This document shows positions 51,850 to 60,478 of a DNA stretch of 64,000 nt, in pieces. Position numbers and translations under genes: made by a program. The notes beneath the pieces are model-generated. The model saw only the letters and a program-made list of their open reading frames with translations, had not been told where the DNA came from and made no database searches. The stretch covers positions 248,001 through 312,000 of the forward strand of contig NZ_JBHRZT010000020.1 in the NCBI RefSeq assembly GCF_042649685.1. Direction: 5' to 3'. Origin of the DNA: Bacillus_BA songklensis. GTDB lineage: Bacteria > Bacillota > Bacilli > Bacillales > Bacillaceae_H. Numbering within the stretch: position 1 is the stretch's first letter; each line of letters starts with the position of its first letter.

Positions 51850-51864
51850 GGAGGGCCTTCTTGC
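51829..51864. terminator. Bidirectional terminator between yqzH and yqjQ
   Basis: GAAGGCTCTCCC pairs with GGAGGGCCTTC; it starts within the last codons of the forward gene and ends at the stop of the reverse gene. Confidence 0.75.
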
Positions 51865-51865
51865 A

Positions 51866-52663
51866 TTATTTTTGATGAAACATGTCACCAGCCAGTTTTT
51901 CCACCAAACGTGGTGCCAACAAATAAAGGGTGCTTCCAAGATTCATCCATCCCGGTAAGTTTAACTCTCTCTTGTTCGTGAATAAGACGTTAATTACCTT
52001 TTTGGCTACATCTTTTGGATCAAGCATTAACTTTTCTACATTCTTCATGTAAGAACCTGACGTATCAGCAATGGTAAAAAAGTTCGTCTTAATTGGGCCT
52101 GGATTGACCGCTGTCACAAAAATATTCGTTTTAGAAAGCTCCATGCGCAGACTGTTTGTAAAGCCCAACACGGCATGCTTTGTTGCCGAATATCCGCTTG
52201 ATTTCGGTGTAGCCAGCTTTCCCGCCTGTGATGCGATGTTAACGATATGACCTGTATTGCGCTCCAGCAAATGCGGCAATACCATCTTTGTGCAGGCAAT
52301 AAGTCCTAATACATTGACCCGGAACATGGCCTCCATATTTTCCATTTTTGCTTCTGCCACATCTTCAAAGATACCAAAACCCGCATTGTTGATGAGAACA
52401 TCGATGTAACCAACATCGCGGAAGATTTGTTGAAACACTTTCTCCACTTCCTTTAGATTGCTTACATCTAACGTATACGTGGAACAATTAACATCGTATG
52501 TATGTCGAATATGATAAGCAACTGCTCCCAGCTTATCCTCACTGCGTGCTACCAGAATAGGAACGGCTCCACGGCTGGCCGCCTCATAAGCAATTTGCTC
52601 ACCGATTCCGCCTGAAGCACCGGTAATGACAATATGCTTTTCTGCCAATGTTTGTCTTTTCAT
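51866..52663 (-). CDS. yqjQ: Short-chain dehydrogenase/reductase YqjQ
   Basis: Classical SDR of 265 residues. The cofactor loop TGASGGIGEQIA lies near residue 15, NNAGFG near 90 and the catalytic Ser-Tyr-Lys in NIASQAGKLATPKSSGYSATKHA. The C-terminal extension LPGWMNLGSTLYLLAPRL is membrane-leaning as in the DltE-like subgroup. Substrate unknown. Start 52663 has GAGGTG upstream. The following gene order yqjP-proI-namA matches B. subtilis. Confidence 0.9.
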   Translation of the reverse strand: MKRQTLAEKHIVITGASGGIGEQIAYEAASRGAVPILVARSEDKLGAVAYHIRHTYDVNCSTYTLDVSNLKEVEKVFQQIFRDVGYIDVLINNAGFGIFEDVAEAKMENMEAMFRVNVLGLIACTKMVLPHLLERNTGHIVNIASQAGKLATPKSSGYSATKHAVLGFTNSLRMELSKTNIFVTAVNPGPIKTNFFTIADTSGSYMKNVEKLMLDPKDVAKKVINVLFTNKRELNLPGWMNLGSTLYLLAPRLVEKLAGDMFHQK

Positions 52664-52684
52664 GAACACACCTCAAATGATTTT

Positions 52685-53638
52685 TCACTGAGCATAATAT
52701 AACCAATAAGGATTTGTTTCATCAAGCCTTATCTCTCCGATTGCTTCTAAATAATCGAATTGGCCGACCGTTTCAGAAATCGTTAGACCAAGTTGTTTTT
52801 CATATACAGAGGGAAAAAGACGCTGGCAAACTTCAAAAACCGTCATAGGCTTTTCCTTAATCATTTCCAACACCGTATACGCGCGTTCTTCCTGTCTTTT
52901 CAAACGATGTTCCACCAATCCCCGCACATCCGTTACATCTTCCCCGTGACCGGCATAAACACAGGAAATACATAACTCACTGATTTTCTTTAACGATTGA
53001 TTATACTGCAATAGTGATTTAGGTCTTTCTGTTTGATTTTCTTGAGGAGGTTCAAGTAATGGATTGGATGAAACATGTGCCAGCAGCAAGTCTCCGCCCA
53101 CTAGGAGTTCTTCTCCTTCATGATATAAACAAATATGCCCTTGTGCATGTCCAGGTGTCTCAAGCACTCTCCACCCTTCCAAGCCATCCACTTGTTCCCC
53201 CTCTGCGATGGTCTTTGTCAAAGAACGATGACATGAATAGTCCATCGGTGATTTCAATTTTTTTACGAGGAGCTGGGGAGGATAAGGAATTCCAAATCGT
53301 TCGAACCAACGGAAGAAAAATTCGTTATACTGCTGGAAAAAGACAGAATCCTGTTGGAGCCACACATCGTTATAACGATGTCCTATAACGGGCACGCTGT
53401 CCGGAAAATAATCCAATAAACCAACGTGATCCGGGTGGTGGTGCGTCACCGCAATTTGTTCAATATCCCCTGCTTGAAACCCTAGTTTCATTAACTGTTC
53501 ATTTAAGGCTTTCCACGCTTCTTCTGTCTTAGGTCCCGCATCGATTAGTGTTAATTTTTCCCCTTCTATTAAATAGGCATTAAGATCCCCAACCGGAAAC
53601 GGGGTTGGAATAATGAGCTTATGTATAGTAGTTGACAT
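52685..53638 (-). CDS. yqjP: Metallo-beta-lactamase-fold hydrolase YqjP
   Basis: MBL-fold protein of 317 residues. The zinc-binding HHHPDHVGLLDYFP, the later His in ETPGHAQGHICLYH, Asp in LLVGGDLLLAHV and His in CVYAGHGEDVTD are all visible. A winged-helix-like C-terminal tail (about 240-317, VFEVCQRLFP) follows, as in the LACTB2/hydroxyacylglutathione-hydrolase-like subgroup. Substrate unknown. It is divergent from the proI T-box leader. Confidence 0.9.
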   Translation of the reverse strand: MSTTIHKLIIPTPFPVGDLNAYLIEGEKLTLIDAGPKTEEAWKALNEQLMKLGFQAGDIEQIAVTHHHPDHVGLLDYFPDSVPVIGHRYNDVWLQQDSVFFQQYNEFFFRWFERFGIPYPPQLLVKKLKSPMDYSCHRSLTKTIAEGEQVDGLEGWRVLETPGHAQGHICLYHEGEELLVGGDLLLAHVSSNPLLEPPQENQTERPKSLLQYNQSLKKISELCISCVYAGHGEDVTDVRGLVEHRLKRQEERAYTVLEMIKEKPMTVFEVCQRLFPSVYEKQLGLTISETVGQFDYLEAIGEIRLDETNPYWLYYAQ

Positions 53639-53743
53639 CTTTCTCTTCTCCTTTAACCGACCATATTAATTTCAGTTTACATTGTTTCTCCTCTTTTGTC
53701 TTTATATTCAAATAATTTTTACAAATTTCTTCTTTTTTTCGGG

Positions 53744-53773
53744 TTGACAGTACAAGCTCTTTCAGTGCATAAT
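53744..53773 (+). promoter_or_regulatory. SigA promoter of the proI T-box leader
   Basis: TTGACA (53744-53749), an 18-base spacer and CATAAT (53768-53773). Transcription would begin near 53780, at the 5' end of the T-box leader. Confidence 0.75.
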
Positions 53774-53781
53774 GACAAAAA

Positions 53782-54012
53782 ATATATGAGGCGTTGATTG
53801 GGACCAGTAAATGGTTAATGATAAAAAGAGATTGAAATCCATGGGCTGAGAGATTTCATTATCCTCTTAACGATTGAACCTACCCATGAGCTGTTAGGCA
53901 AACCTAAACGTTTCCCTCGTTACGGGTATAGAGATGAGCATGTTTCATGCTAATTAAGGTGGTACCGCGGATTAAAGACCTTCCGTCCTTTGCGACGAGA
54001 GGTCTTTTTGTA
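53782..54012 (+). promoter_or_regulatory. T-box leader of proI, probably responding to tRNA-Pro
   Basis: The leader has the T-box sequence AAGGTGGTACCGCGG (53956-53970), followed by a terminator (53974-54009, AAAGACCT with AGGTCTTT and a T5 run). In the stem I region GAACCTACCC presents CCT (53879-53881) as the likely specifier codon, giving proline. B. subtilis proI is also controlled by a proline T-box. Antitermination would occur when uncharged tRNA-Pro pairs with the leader. Confidence 0.93.
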
Positions 54013-54158
54013 TTGTCATAAGAATAGAGGGACCATGACAATATAAAAGTCGACGGACTTTGTTAAGGTTAAGAAATTAACTTAGTCCATAAAAACCCCA
54101 AAAAAGGGCTTTATATGAATTGATAGATAAATTAAACGATAAATGGAGGAATGTATTG

Positions 54159-55007
54159 ATGAGTGAGATGAAAAGAATTTCGTTTATCGGAGCGGGGTCC
54201 ATGGCTGAAGCGATGATTGCAGGACTGTTGCAGCAGCGGCAGATCAGCAAGCAGCATATCATGGTTACAAACCGGTCAAATGATGAGCGGCTTGAGTACT
54301 TCAGAAATCAATACGGAATCAAAACAACGCGAGATCAGCAAAGATTGCTTGAGCAGGCAGACATCATCGTACTAGCAATGAAACCGAAGGATCTTGCAGA
54401 AGGACTGACTGCCATCAAACAATATGTCCATGAGCATCAATTGATTATTACATTATTGGCCGGCATTTCTATGAACAGCATCACATCCTTACTGGAAAAG
54501 CCGATTCCGATTATCCGCGCGATGCCAAACACATCTGCGACCATCGGGCTCTCTGCTACAGCTATCGCTAAAGGAGAATATGCTACAAATAAGCATCTTG
54601 TTTTAGCTTCTCGGCTCTTTGAAACAGTCGGGATTGTATCCATTGTAGAGGAAAATCTCCTGCATGCAGTCACAGGCTTGTCAGGGAGCGGGCCGGCCTA
54701 TGTTTATTATCTCGTAGAATCAATGGAAAAAGCCGCCCATGAAATCGGAATCGATACAGCTGTCGCCAAAGATTTGATTCTCCAGACAATTATCGGTGCT
54801 GCCGAAATGCTGAAACAGTCATCAAAAGAGCCCGGCGTTTTGCGTAAAGAAGTGACCAGTCCCGGAGGAACGACAGAAGCGGGGATTCAAAAACTTAAAG
54901 CATTTTGTTTCCAAGAAGGGCTGATTGAGTGCATTAAGCGGGCTACAGAACGATCAACCGAATTAGGAATGGCCATCGAAGAAGAAATATTGAGTCATCG
55001 TCTTTAA
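54159..55007 (+). CDS. proI: Pyrroline-5-carboxylate reductase
   Basis: Last enzyme of proline synthesis, NAD(P)H-dependent, 282 residues. The nucleotide loop ISFIGAGSMAEAMIAGLL lies at the N-terminus and the C-terminal dimer domain carries the P5CR signature LSGSGPAYVYYLVESM and the SPGGTTEAGI segment. Start 54159 has GGAGG nine bases upstream; a frame from 54120 would add 13 unsupported codons. It is expressed from the T-box leader. Confidence 0.96.
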   Translation: MSEMKRISFIGAGSMAEAMIAGLLQQRQISKQHIMVTNRSNDERLEYFRNQYGIKTTRDQQRLLEQADIIVLAMKPKDLAEGLTAIKQYVHEHQLIITLLAGISMNSITSLLEKPIPIIRAMPNTSATIGLSATAIAKGEYATNKHLVLASRLFETVGIVSIVEENLLHAVTGLSGSGPAYVYYLVESMEKAAHEIGIDTAVAKDLILQTIIGAAEMLKQSSKEPGVLRKEVTSPGGTTEAGIQKLKAFCFQEGLIECIKRATERSTELGMAIEEEILSHRL

Positions 55008-55101
55008 GAACGTTTTCCCAATCCTCTAACGTGAAATCAATAAAATGACAATGATATAATATACATTGTTTAGAAAATCGAAATAAATTGGAGGTTTGGG
55101 C

Positions 55102-56118
55102 ATGTCTGCATTGTTATTTTCACCGTATACCATTAAAAATGTGACCATCAAAAATCGGATCGTCATGTCACCGATGTGTATGTATTCTTGTCACAATGAA
55201 GATGGAAAAGTAGAAAACTGGCACCTCACCCATTATACAAGCCGGGCTGTTGGACAAGTGGGATTGATTATGGTGGAATCAACCGCCGTCACTCCCCAAG
55301 GAAGAATTTCAGCAAACGACTTGGGGATTTGGAGCAACGAGCATATTCCGGGACTAAGCCATTTAGTTTCTCTGCTTAAAGAACATGGAGCAGCAACAGG
55401 GATCCAACTAGGCCATGCAGGAAGAAAAGCAACCGTTGAAGGTGAAATTTTGGCTCCTTCTTCCATTGCGTTTGACGAAACAATGAAACAGCCAAAAGCC
55501 ATGACAAAAGAAGACATCGGGCAAACCGTGCTGGCTTTCCAAGAAGCGGCTAAACGTGCAAAAAAAGCCGGCTTTGATATCATCGAACTTCATGGTGCAC
55601 ATGGTTATTTAATCAACGAATTTTTATCTCCTCTAAGCAATAAACGCACGGATGAATACGGAGGGTCCGCAGAAAATCGCTACCGCCTTTTAAAAGAAGT
55701 GATTGAAGCGGTCAAAGAAGTCTGGGACGGTCCTCTGTTTGTTCGTATTTCTGCCCATGATTACCATGAAGAAGGCCTGACTGTTAAGGACTATGTAACC
55801 TTCGCCCAATGGATGAAACGTGACGGGGTTGACTTGATTGATGTTAGCTCAGGTGCCGTTGTTCCGGCTTCCATCTCTACATATCCAGGCTATCAAGTGA
55901 AATTTTCCGAAACGGTCAAGCATGGAGCAGATGTTGCAACAGGTGCGGTCGGTTTAATTACGAGCGGATTGCAAGCTGAAGAGATCTTACAAAACGGCCG
56001 TGCCGACTTGATTTTTATCGCCCGGGAATTGCTGCGCAATCCCTATTGGCCAAGAACAGCCGCTAAAGAACTGAGAACTGAAATCGAAGCTCCCGTTCAA
56101 TATGAACGTGGATGGTAA
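55102..56118 (+). CDS. namA: NADPH dehydrogenase NamA (old yellow enzyme)
   Basis: FMN-dependent ene-reductase of 338 residues, equal to B. subtilis YqjM. Family-specific Cys26 and Tyr28 (MSPMCMYS) that tune the flavin, the substrate pair His in IELHGAHGYL and the C-terminal PVQYERGW tail that forms the neighbour's active site in the dimer are all present. Start 55102 is preceded by GGAGG. The enzyme reduces activated C=C bonds and has a detoxifying role in B. subtilis. Confidence 0.96.
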   Translation: MSALLFSPYTIKNVTIKNRIVMSPMCMYSCHNEDGKVENWHLTHYTSRAVGQVGLIMVESTAVTPQGRISANDLGIWSNEHIPGLSHLVSLLKEHGAATGIQLGHAGRKATVEGEILAPSSIAFDETMKQPKAMTKEDIGQTVLAFQEAAKRAKKAGFDIIELHGAHGYLINEFLSPLSNKRTDEYGGSAENRYRLLKEVIEAVKEVWDGPLFVRISAHDYHEEGLTVKDYVTFAQWMKRDGVDLIDVSSGAVVPASISTYPGYQVKFSETVKHGADVATGAVGLITSGLQAEEILQNGRADLIFIARELLRNPYWPRTAAKELRTEIEAPVQYERGW

Positions 56119-56120
56119 TT

Positions 56121-56243
56121 AGAAAAGTGAAGGCGACTGTTCAATCTTGAGAGGCGTTGGAGCTTCTGACCGGGAAACCGCTTTTTGGTTTCATGGGCAG
56201 AAGTGAAACGACCGAAAGATTAGGAGCCGCAGCTAGGCAATAC
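56121..56243. repeat. Repeat family 3, second copy, between namA and rnz
   Basis: AAAGTGAAGGCG...AGGAGCCGCAGCTAGGC with the internal hairpin GGGAAACCGCTTTTTGGTTTC matches the reverse of the element at 8665-8822 in layout and in the core GAAACCAAAAAGCGGTTTC. Confidence 0.6.
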
Positions 56244-56246
56244 AAT

Positions 56247-56274
56247 AAAAGACAGGTGGTGACCCCTGTCTTTT
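56247..56274. terminator. Bidirectional terminator between namA and rnz
   Basis: AAAAGACAGG pairs with CCTGTCTTTT; it overlaps the rnz stop. Confidence 0.85.
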
Positions 56275-57199
56275 ATTTACCAACAACAAACGTCTTAAAA
56301 TCCTCCGCTATTTCCGTGTTCTCAAAAATCCGCCGGGCATCATCCATTAATGTTTGCGTATGTTCAGGCTGATAGCGTGAACTAATGTGAGTTAAAACTA
56401 GCTTTTTGGCATTAGCATCTTTGGCAACTTGGGCTGCCTGTGCCGCTGTTGAATGAAAGTAATCATATGCGAGTGAATCGTCTCCTGCAGCAAAAGTAGA
56501 TTCATGTACAAGTACATTTGCATTTTTTGCTAGCATAATACTTTGAGGACAAAATCTCGTGTCTCCTAAAATGGCTAAAATTCTTCCTTTTTGAGATGGA
56601 CCGAGAAAGTCACTGCCGTTCACTACCCTTCCGTCTTGCAACTGAACGGTTTTTCCTTCTTTCAGTTGCTGGTAAACAGGTCCGGGTGCAATATTCGCTT
56701 CTCTTAATTTTTCTACTAACAACGTACCGGGTAAATCTTTTTCAACAATCCGATAGCCAAAAGAAGGAATACCATGTTCAAGCTTCATAGCTTCTACTTT
56801 AAATGTGTTATCCTCAAAAATCTTTCCTTCTGTAATTTCTACGATTTCCAGCGGATATTTAACATGCGTGCCGCTGACAGTCAGTGATGTCTCAATAAAA
56901 GCTTTAATGCCACGCGGTCCATAAACGGTCAGTTTTGACTCTCCGCCCTGAAAAGAACGGCTGCCGATTAAGCCCGGCAAGCCAAAAATATGGTCTCCAT
57001 GAAGATGGGTAATGAAAATCTTTTCAATCTTTCTCGGCTTAATGGATGTATGCAAAATTTGATGCTGCGTCGCCTCACCGCAATCAAACATCCAAGTCGT
57101 ACCTCTCTCTTGAAGAAGCTGTAAGGCAATGGAAGAAACATTTCGGTGTTTAGCCGGAACCCCCGCACCCGTTCCTAAAAATAACAATTCCAATGACAA
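56273..57199 (-). CDS. rnz: Ribonuclease Z
   Basis: tRNA 3'-end processing endonuclease of 308 residues that removes the trailer from tRNAs lacking an encoded CCA. The zinc sites HLHGDHIFGLPGL and LGDTRFCP plus HESTFAAGDDSLAYDYFHSTAAQAAQVA (described at about residues 235-262) fit tRNase Z. The flexible arm used for tRNA binding lies around 150-200. It is convergent with namA. The length matches the family. Confidence 0.95.
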   Translation of the reverse strand: MSLELLFLGTGAGVPAKHRNVSSIALQLLQERGTTWMFDCGEATQHQILHTSIKPRKIEKIFITHLHGDHIFGLPGLIGSRSFQGGESKLTVYGPRGIKAFIETSLTVSGTHVKYPLEIVEITEGKIFEDNTFKVEAMKLEHGIPSFGYRIVEKDLPGTLLVEKLREANIAPGPVYQQLKEGKTVQLQDGRVVNGSDFLGPSQKGRILAILGDTRFCPQSIMLAKNANVLVHESTFAAGDDSLAYDYFHSTAAQAAQVAKDANAKKLVLTHISSRYQPEHTQTLMDDARRIFENTEIAEDFKTFVVGK

Positions 57200-57296
57200 G
57201 TCCTCCTATTTTATAAGCTTTCTCTACTTTTATTATACAAGATGGATCATTGATGGCGAATACGCTGTTGCTTCTCATGATTCATTTAATAAAATA

Positions 57297-57440
57297 AGGA
57301 GGGTGTCCCCATATTTGGGACACCCTCCTGCGATGGACCGTCATTAAAAATCCAGGAAAATCAAGCATGGCGGTGACGGCCCATCACAGAAAAAATGGAT
57401 GATTACCGTCATCTGGAGGCTTTTGAGTCAGCCCCTTGTT
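57297..57440. repeat. Double-hairpin element after the aminotransferase gene (diverged family 1 relative)
   Basis: AGGAGGGTGTCCC pairs with GGGACACCCTCCT (57297-57329) as a terminator-like stem. A second hairpin follows with ATGGACCGTCA and TGACGGCCCAT, and TTTTGAGTCAGCCCC at the end recalls the GAGTCATCC arm of family 1. The order (small stem, GxCCGTCA hairpin) repeats that of family 1. Confidence 0.65.
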
Positions 57441-57441
57441 T

Positions 57442-58797
57442 TTATGCCAATTTATTGACCGCATCCACAAACGTTTTAATTAAAAATTCGAGATCATCTT
57501 CTGTTAGGTTTAACGGAGGCGATATAGTCAATACATTATTATAACCCGCGACCGTTGCCCCGTTTTTCCCGATAATTAATCCATTTTGTTTGCAAGTTGC
57601 AATAACCTCATTGACAAGCGCTGGATTTAAAGGTTCTTTTGTTTCTTTATTCTCCACAAGTTCTATTCCGACGAGCAATCCTTTGCCACGTATATCCCCA
57701 ACATATGGATGGATTTGGAGGGCTGCTTTTAGCTCATCTAATAAGTAAGCGCCCAACTGCTTCGAACGTTGAAATAAATTTTCCCGTTCCATAATTTCTA
57801 AGTTTTTCACTGCTAAAGCACAAGCAGCCGGATTTCCGCCAAATGTGTTCACATGCCTGAAATAATCATATTCTTCCGTTCCTTTAAACACCTCATAAAC
57901 TTCCCTTTTTACCGCAGTTGCTGATAATGGTAAATAGGCACTTGTAATTCCTTTTGCCATGGTAATAATATCCGGCTTCACTCCATAGTTCATGTGACCG
58001 AAAGCTTCTCCTGTTCGTCCAAATCCGCAGATGACTTCATCTACAATTAAAAGGGCCCCATGTTTTTCACATACTTCTTTTACCCCTTGGAGATACCCTT
58101 CAGGAGGCATTAAAATTCCCCCGCCTGTAATGATTGGTTCCATAATAACACCGGCAATCGTATCACTTAACTCCCAAGTCATGATCTGGTCGATTGCCTG
58201 CACTGATGGCAGCTCGGCTGGTGCACAATGTTCCGGCTCAGGAGAACGATAGGAATCAGGAGGAGCTACATGAATAAAACCTGGCGCTAACGGTTCATAT
58301 TTATATTTACGCTGCGCCTGTCCCGTAGCTGCCAACGCGCCCATTGAATTCCCATGATACGCACGATAACGAGAGATGAATTTATAGCGCTGATGATTGC
58401 CCTTTTGCTGATGATATTGACGGGCAATCTTAAATGCTGTTTCATTTGCCTCAGACCCGCTGTTTGAAAAGAAGATGACGTATTCACCACCAAGCAGATC
58501 ATTCAACTTTTCTGCCAGCTGAATAGCTGGAACATGACTTTGTGTCAGTGGAAAGTAAGAAACTTGTTTTAATTGTTCATATGCAGCTTTTGCCAGTTCT
58601 TCACGTCCATATCCAGTGTTCACACACCATAATCCTGCCATGCCGTCTAAAAAACGATTTCCTTCATGGTCTGTCACCCAGGCACCTTCTGCTTTGGTGA
58701 CGACCATCGTTCCTTGTGGATTATAAGGCTTCATCGAATGCCAGAGATATTTTTCGTCTTTTGATAGCAAACCTTGATTTTGACCTAATTGAACCAT
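57442..58797 (-). CDS. Class III omega-amino acid aminotransferase
   Basis: PLP-dependent aminotransferase of 451 residues. The PLP site shows SNSGSEANETAFKIAR, the aromatic stacking segment YHGNSMGALAATG, the Asp in LLIVDEVICGFGRTG, and the lysine in ITMAKGITSAYLPLSA. The best-known relatives transfer the amino group of beta-alanine or other omega-amines to pyruvate or 2-oxoglutarate. Adjacent semialdehyde dehydrogenase, PucR regulator and dihydropyrimidinase point to beta-alanine as substrate, but this is inferred. Start 58797 has GGAGGGGG upstream; a longer frame overlaps the dehydrogenase gene. Confidence 0.88.
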   Translation of the reverse strand: MVQLGQNQGLLSKDEKYLWHSMKPYNPQGTMVVTKAEGAWVTDHEGNRFLDGMAGLWCVNTGYGREELAKAAYEQLKQVSYFPLTQSHVPAIQLAEKLNDLLGGEYVIFFSNSGSEANETAFKIARQYHQQKGNHQRYKFISRYRAYHGNSMGALAATGQAQRKYKYEPLAPGFIHVAPPDSYRSPEPEHCAPAELPSVQAIDQIMTWELSDTIAGVIMEPIITGGGILMPPEGYLQGVKEVCEKHGALLIVDEVICGFGRTGEAFGHMNYGVKPDIITMAKGITSAYLPLSATAVKREVYEVFKGTEEYDYFRHVNTFGGNPAACALAVKNLEIMERENLFQRSKQLGAYLLDELKAALQIHPYVGDIRGKGLLVGIELVENKETKEPLNPALVNEVIATCKQNGLIIGKNGATVAGYNNVLTISPPLNLTEDDLEFLIKTFVDAVNKLA

Positions 58798-58819
58798 TTC
58801 TTTTTCCCCCTCCATCTCC

Positions 58820-60316
58820 TTAAAAATCAAAGCGAGCTGTAATCATTTTTTTACGAGTATAAAAATTCACACCGTCTTTTCCATTTACATGGAGATCACC
58901 GTAGAACGAATCTTTCCAGCCGGAAAACGGGAAGAATGCCATGGTTGCGGGCACACCGCCATTAATTCCAAGCATCCCTGCATCTGCTTCCTCACGGAAC
59001 TTCCGAACAGCTGCGGCATCTTTTGTATAAATTGTTGCGCCGTTTCCATACCTTGACTTACGAATATACGCAAGTCCCTCATCCAAATCTTCTGCGCGCA
59101 GCAAACTTAATACGGGTGCAAAAATCTCATCCCTTGCAATCGTCATATCTGGTGTGACCCGGTCAAAAATTGTCGCCCCTAAAAAGTTACCGTCTGTAAG
59201 CTCCTCCATTTCTTTTCGCCCGTCTCGAACAAGTACCGCTCCTTCCTCAATTCCTTTTTCAATGTATTGGAGTACTTTCGAACGATGCTGTTCGCGAATA
59301 ACAGGGGTTAAAAGGACTTCATCCTCTAAGCCGCTGCCAATGATTAGCTCATCTGCTTTCTGTTTCAGCATTGCGGAAAATTCGTCACTGCGCTTCTCAT
59401 CTCCCACTAATACGACCGCACTGCATGCCATGCATCGTTGGCCCGCACTGCCGTATGCCGAGCTGATAATGTGCTGTACGGCTTTTTCCATGTCACAATC
59501 CGGCATGACAAGATGATGGTTTTTAGCTCCGGAAAGTGCTTGCACCCGTTTTCCTTCCGCCGCAGCCCGCTCATACACATACTTGGCAACAGGCTGGGAA
59601 CCGACGAATGATATCGCTTTAATATTTTCATGTTCAAGAAGACCATTTACTACATCATGTGCACCGTGCACCACATTCAGCACCCCTGCAGGCGCTCCTG
59701 CTTGTGTAAACAGTTCTGCTAGCTTGTTAGCTAAAATGGGCGTTCTTTCAGATGGTTTTAATACAAATGTATTACCGCAGGCTACAGCAAGCGGGAACAT
59801 CCATAAAGGTACCATCATCGGGAAGTTAAACGGCGTAATCCCCCCTACGACCCCTAATGGATAACGGTACATTTCCGAATCAATTTCTTCTGCGATATTG
59901 CTTAACGTTTCCCCCATCAACAGAGACGGCGCACCCGCAGCAAATTCTACACACTCAATTCCGCGCTGCACTTCCCCATATGCTTCTTTATATGCTTTTC
60001 CATTTTCCTGAACAACGAGCTTTGCCAATTCTTCATGATGATCGGTTAACAAAGAATGATATTTGAACAAAATACGTGCTCGTTTAGGCACAGGAATATT
60101 TTTCCATGTTTTGAAAGCCTCGTATGCCGCCTGAACAGCTCGATCAACATCCCCTTTAGTGGAAATGGGTACTTTCGCCAGAATTTCCCTTGTTGCCGGG
60201 TTAATCACTTCTTGCGTTTCATTACTGCCCGATGACATCCACTGGCCGTTAATATAATTTCGAAGAACAAGCGTTTCATTTTTTACAACCGTCATCCCTA
60301 TTACCTCCTTGAACAA
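58820..60316 (-). CDS. CoA-acylating (methyl)malonate-semialdehyde dehydrogenase
   Basis: Aldehyde dehydrogenase superfamily protein of about 498 residues. The IolA/MmsA features are present: NYINGQWMSSGSN, GVVGGITPFNFPMMVPLWMFP, the NAD segment ISFVGSQPVAKYV and the catalytic Cys in GQRCMACSAVVLVG. It would convert malonate semialdehyde and CoA to acetyl-CoA. Placed 20 bp upstream of the aminotransferase, it would take the product of beta-alanine transamination. The first in-frame ATG or MTVVKNE eight codons later could be the start; AAGGAGG upstream of the first frame favours MTVVKNE. Confidence 0.9.
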   Translation of the reverse strand: MFKEVIGMTVVKNETLVLRNYINGQWMSSGSNETQEVINPATREILAKVPISTKGDVDRAVQAAYEAFKTWKNIPVPKRARILFKYHSLLTDHHEELAKLVVQENGKAYKEAYGEVQRGIECVEFAAGAPSLLMGETLSNIAEEIDSEMYRYPLGVVGGITPFNFPMMVPLWMFPLAVACGNTFVLKPSERTPILANKLAELFTQAGAPAGVLNVVHGAHDVVNGLLEHENIKAISFVGSQPVAKYVYERAAAEGKRVQALSGAKNHHLVMPDCDMEKAVQHIISSAYGSAGQRCMACSAVVLVGDEKRSDEFSAMLKQKADELIIGSGLEDEVLLTPVIREQHRSKVLQYIEKGIEEGAVLVRDGRKEMEELTDGNFLGATIFDRVTPDMTIARDEIFAPVLSLLRAEDLDEGLAYIRKSRYGNGATIYTKDAAAVRKFREEADAGMLGINGGVPATMAFFPFSGWKDSFYGDLHVNGKDGVNFYTRKKMITARFDF

Positions 60317-60444
60317 TTGACAAAGAATTTGTGTTCTAATTATGGATCATTTTCACCTTTATTTCATTAGACATAATGTGAAACCATACAGCCAAAACGT
60401 TTCACAAATTGATTAATGAATTGTCCTTCAGTTTAGTTAAAATA

Positions 60445-60478
60445 AAAAAGAAAGGACTGATACCAGCCCTTTCTTACG
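60445..60478 (-). terminator. Terminator of the PucR gene
   Basis: AAAGGGCTG pairs with CAGTCCTTT and is followed by CTTTTTT on the minus strand, at the stop codon of the regulator gene. The remaining gap to 60316 contains no assigned promoter motif. Confidence 0.75.

Noticed and set aside
54120..54158. Longer start for proI
   Set aside because: The extra 13 codons lack a ribosome binding site and lie upstream of a proper GGAGG for ATG 54159.
60390..60410. Possible cre site upstream of the semialdehyde dehydrogenase gene
   Set aside because: AAACGTTTCACA resembles cre only with a one-base deletion in the core, so it does not meet the pattern.
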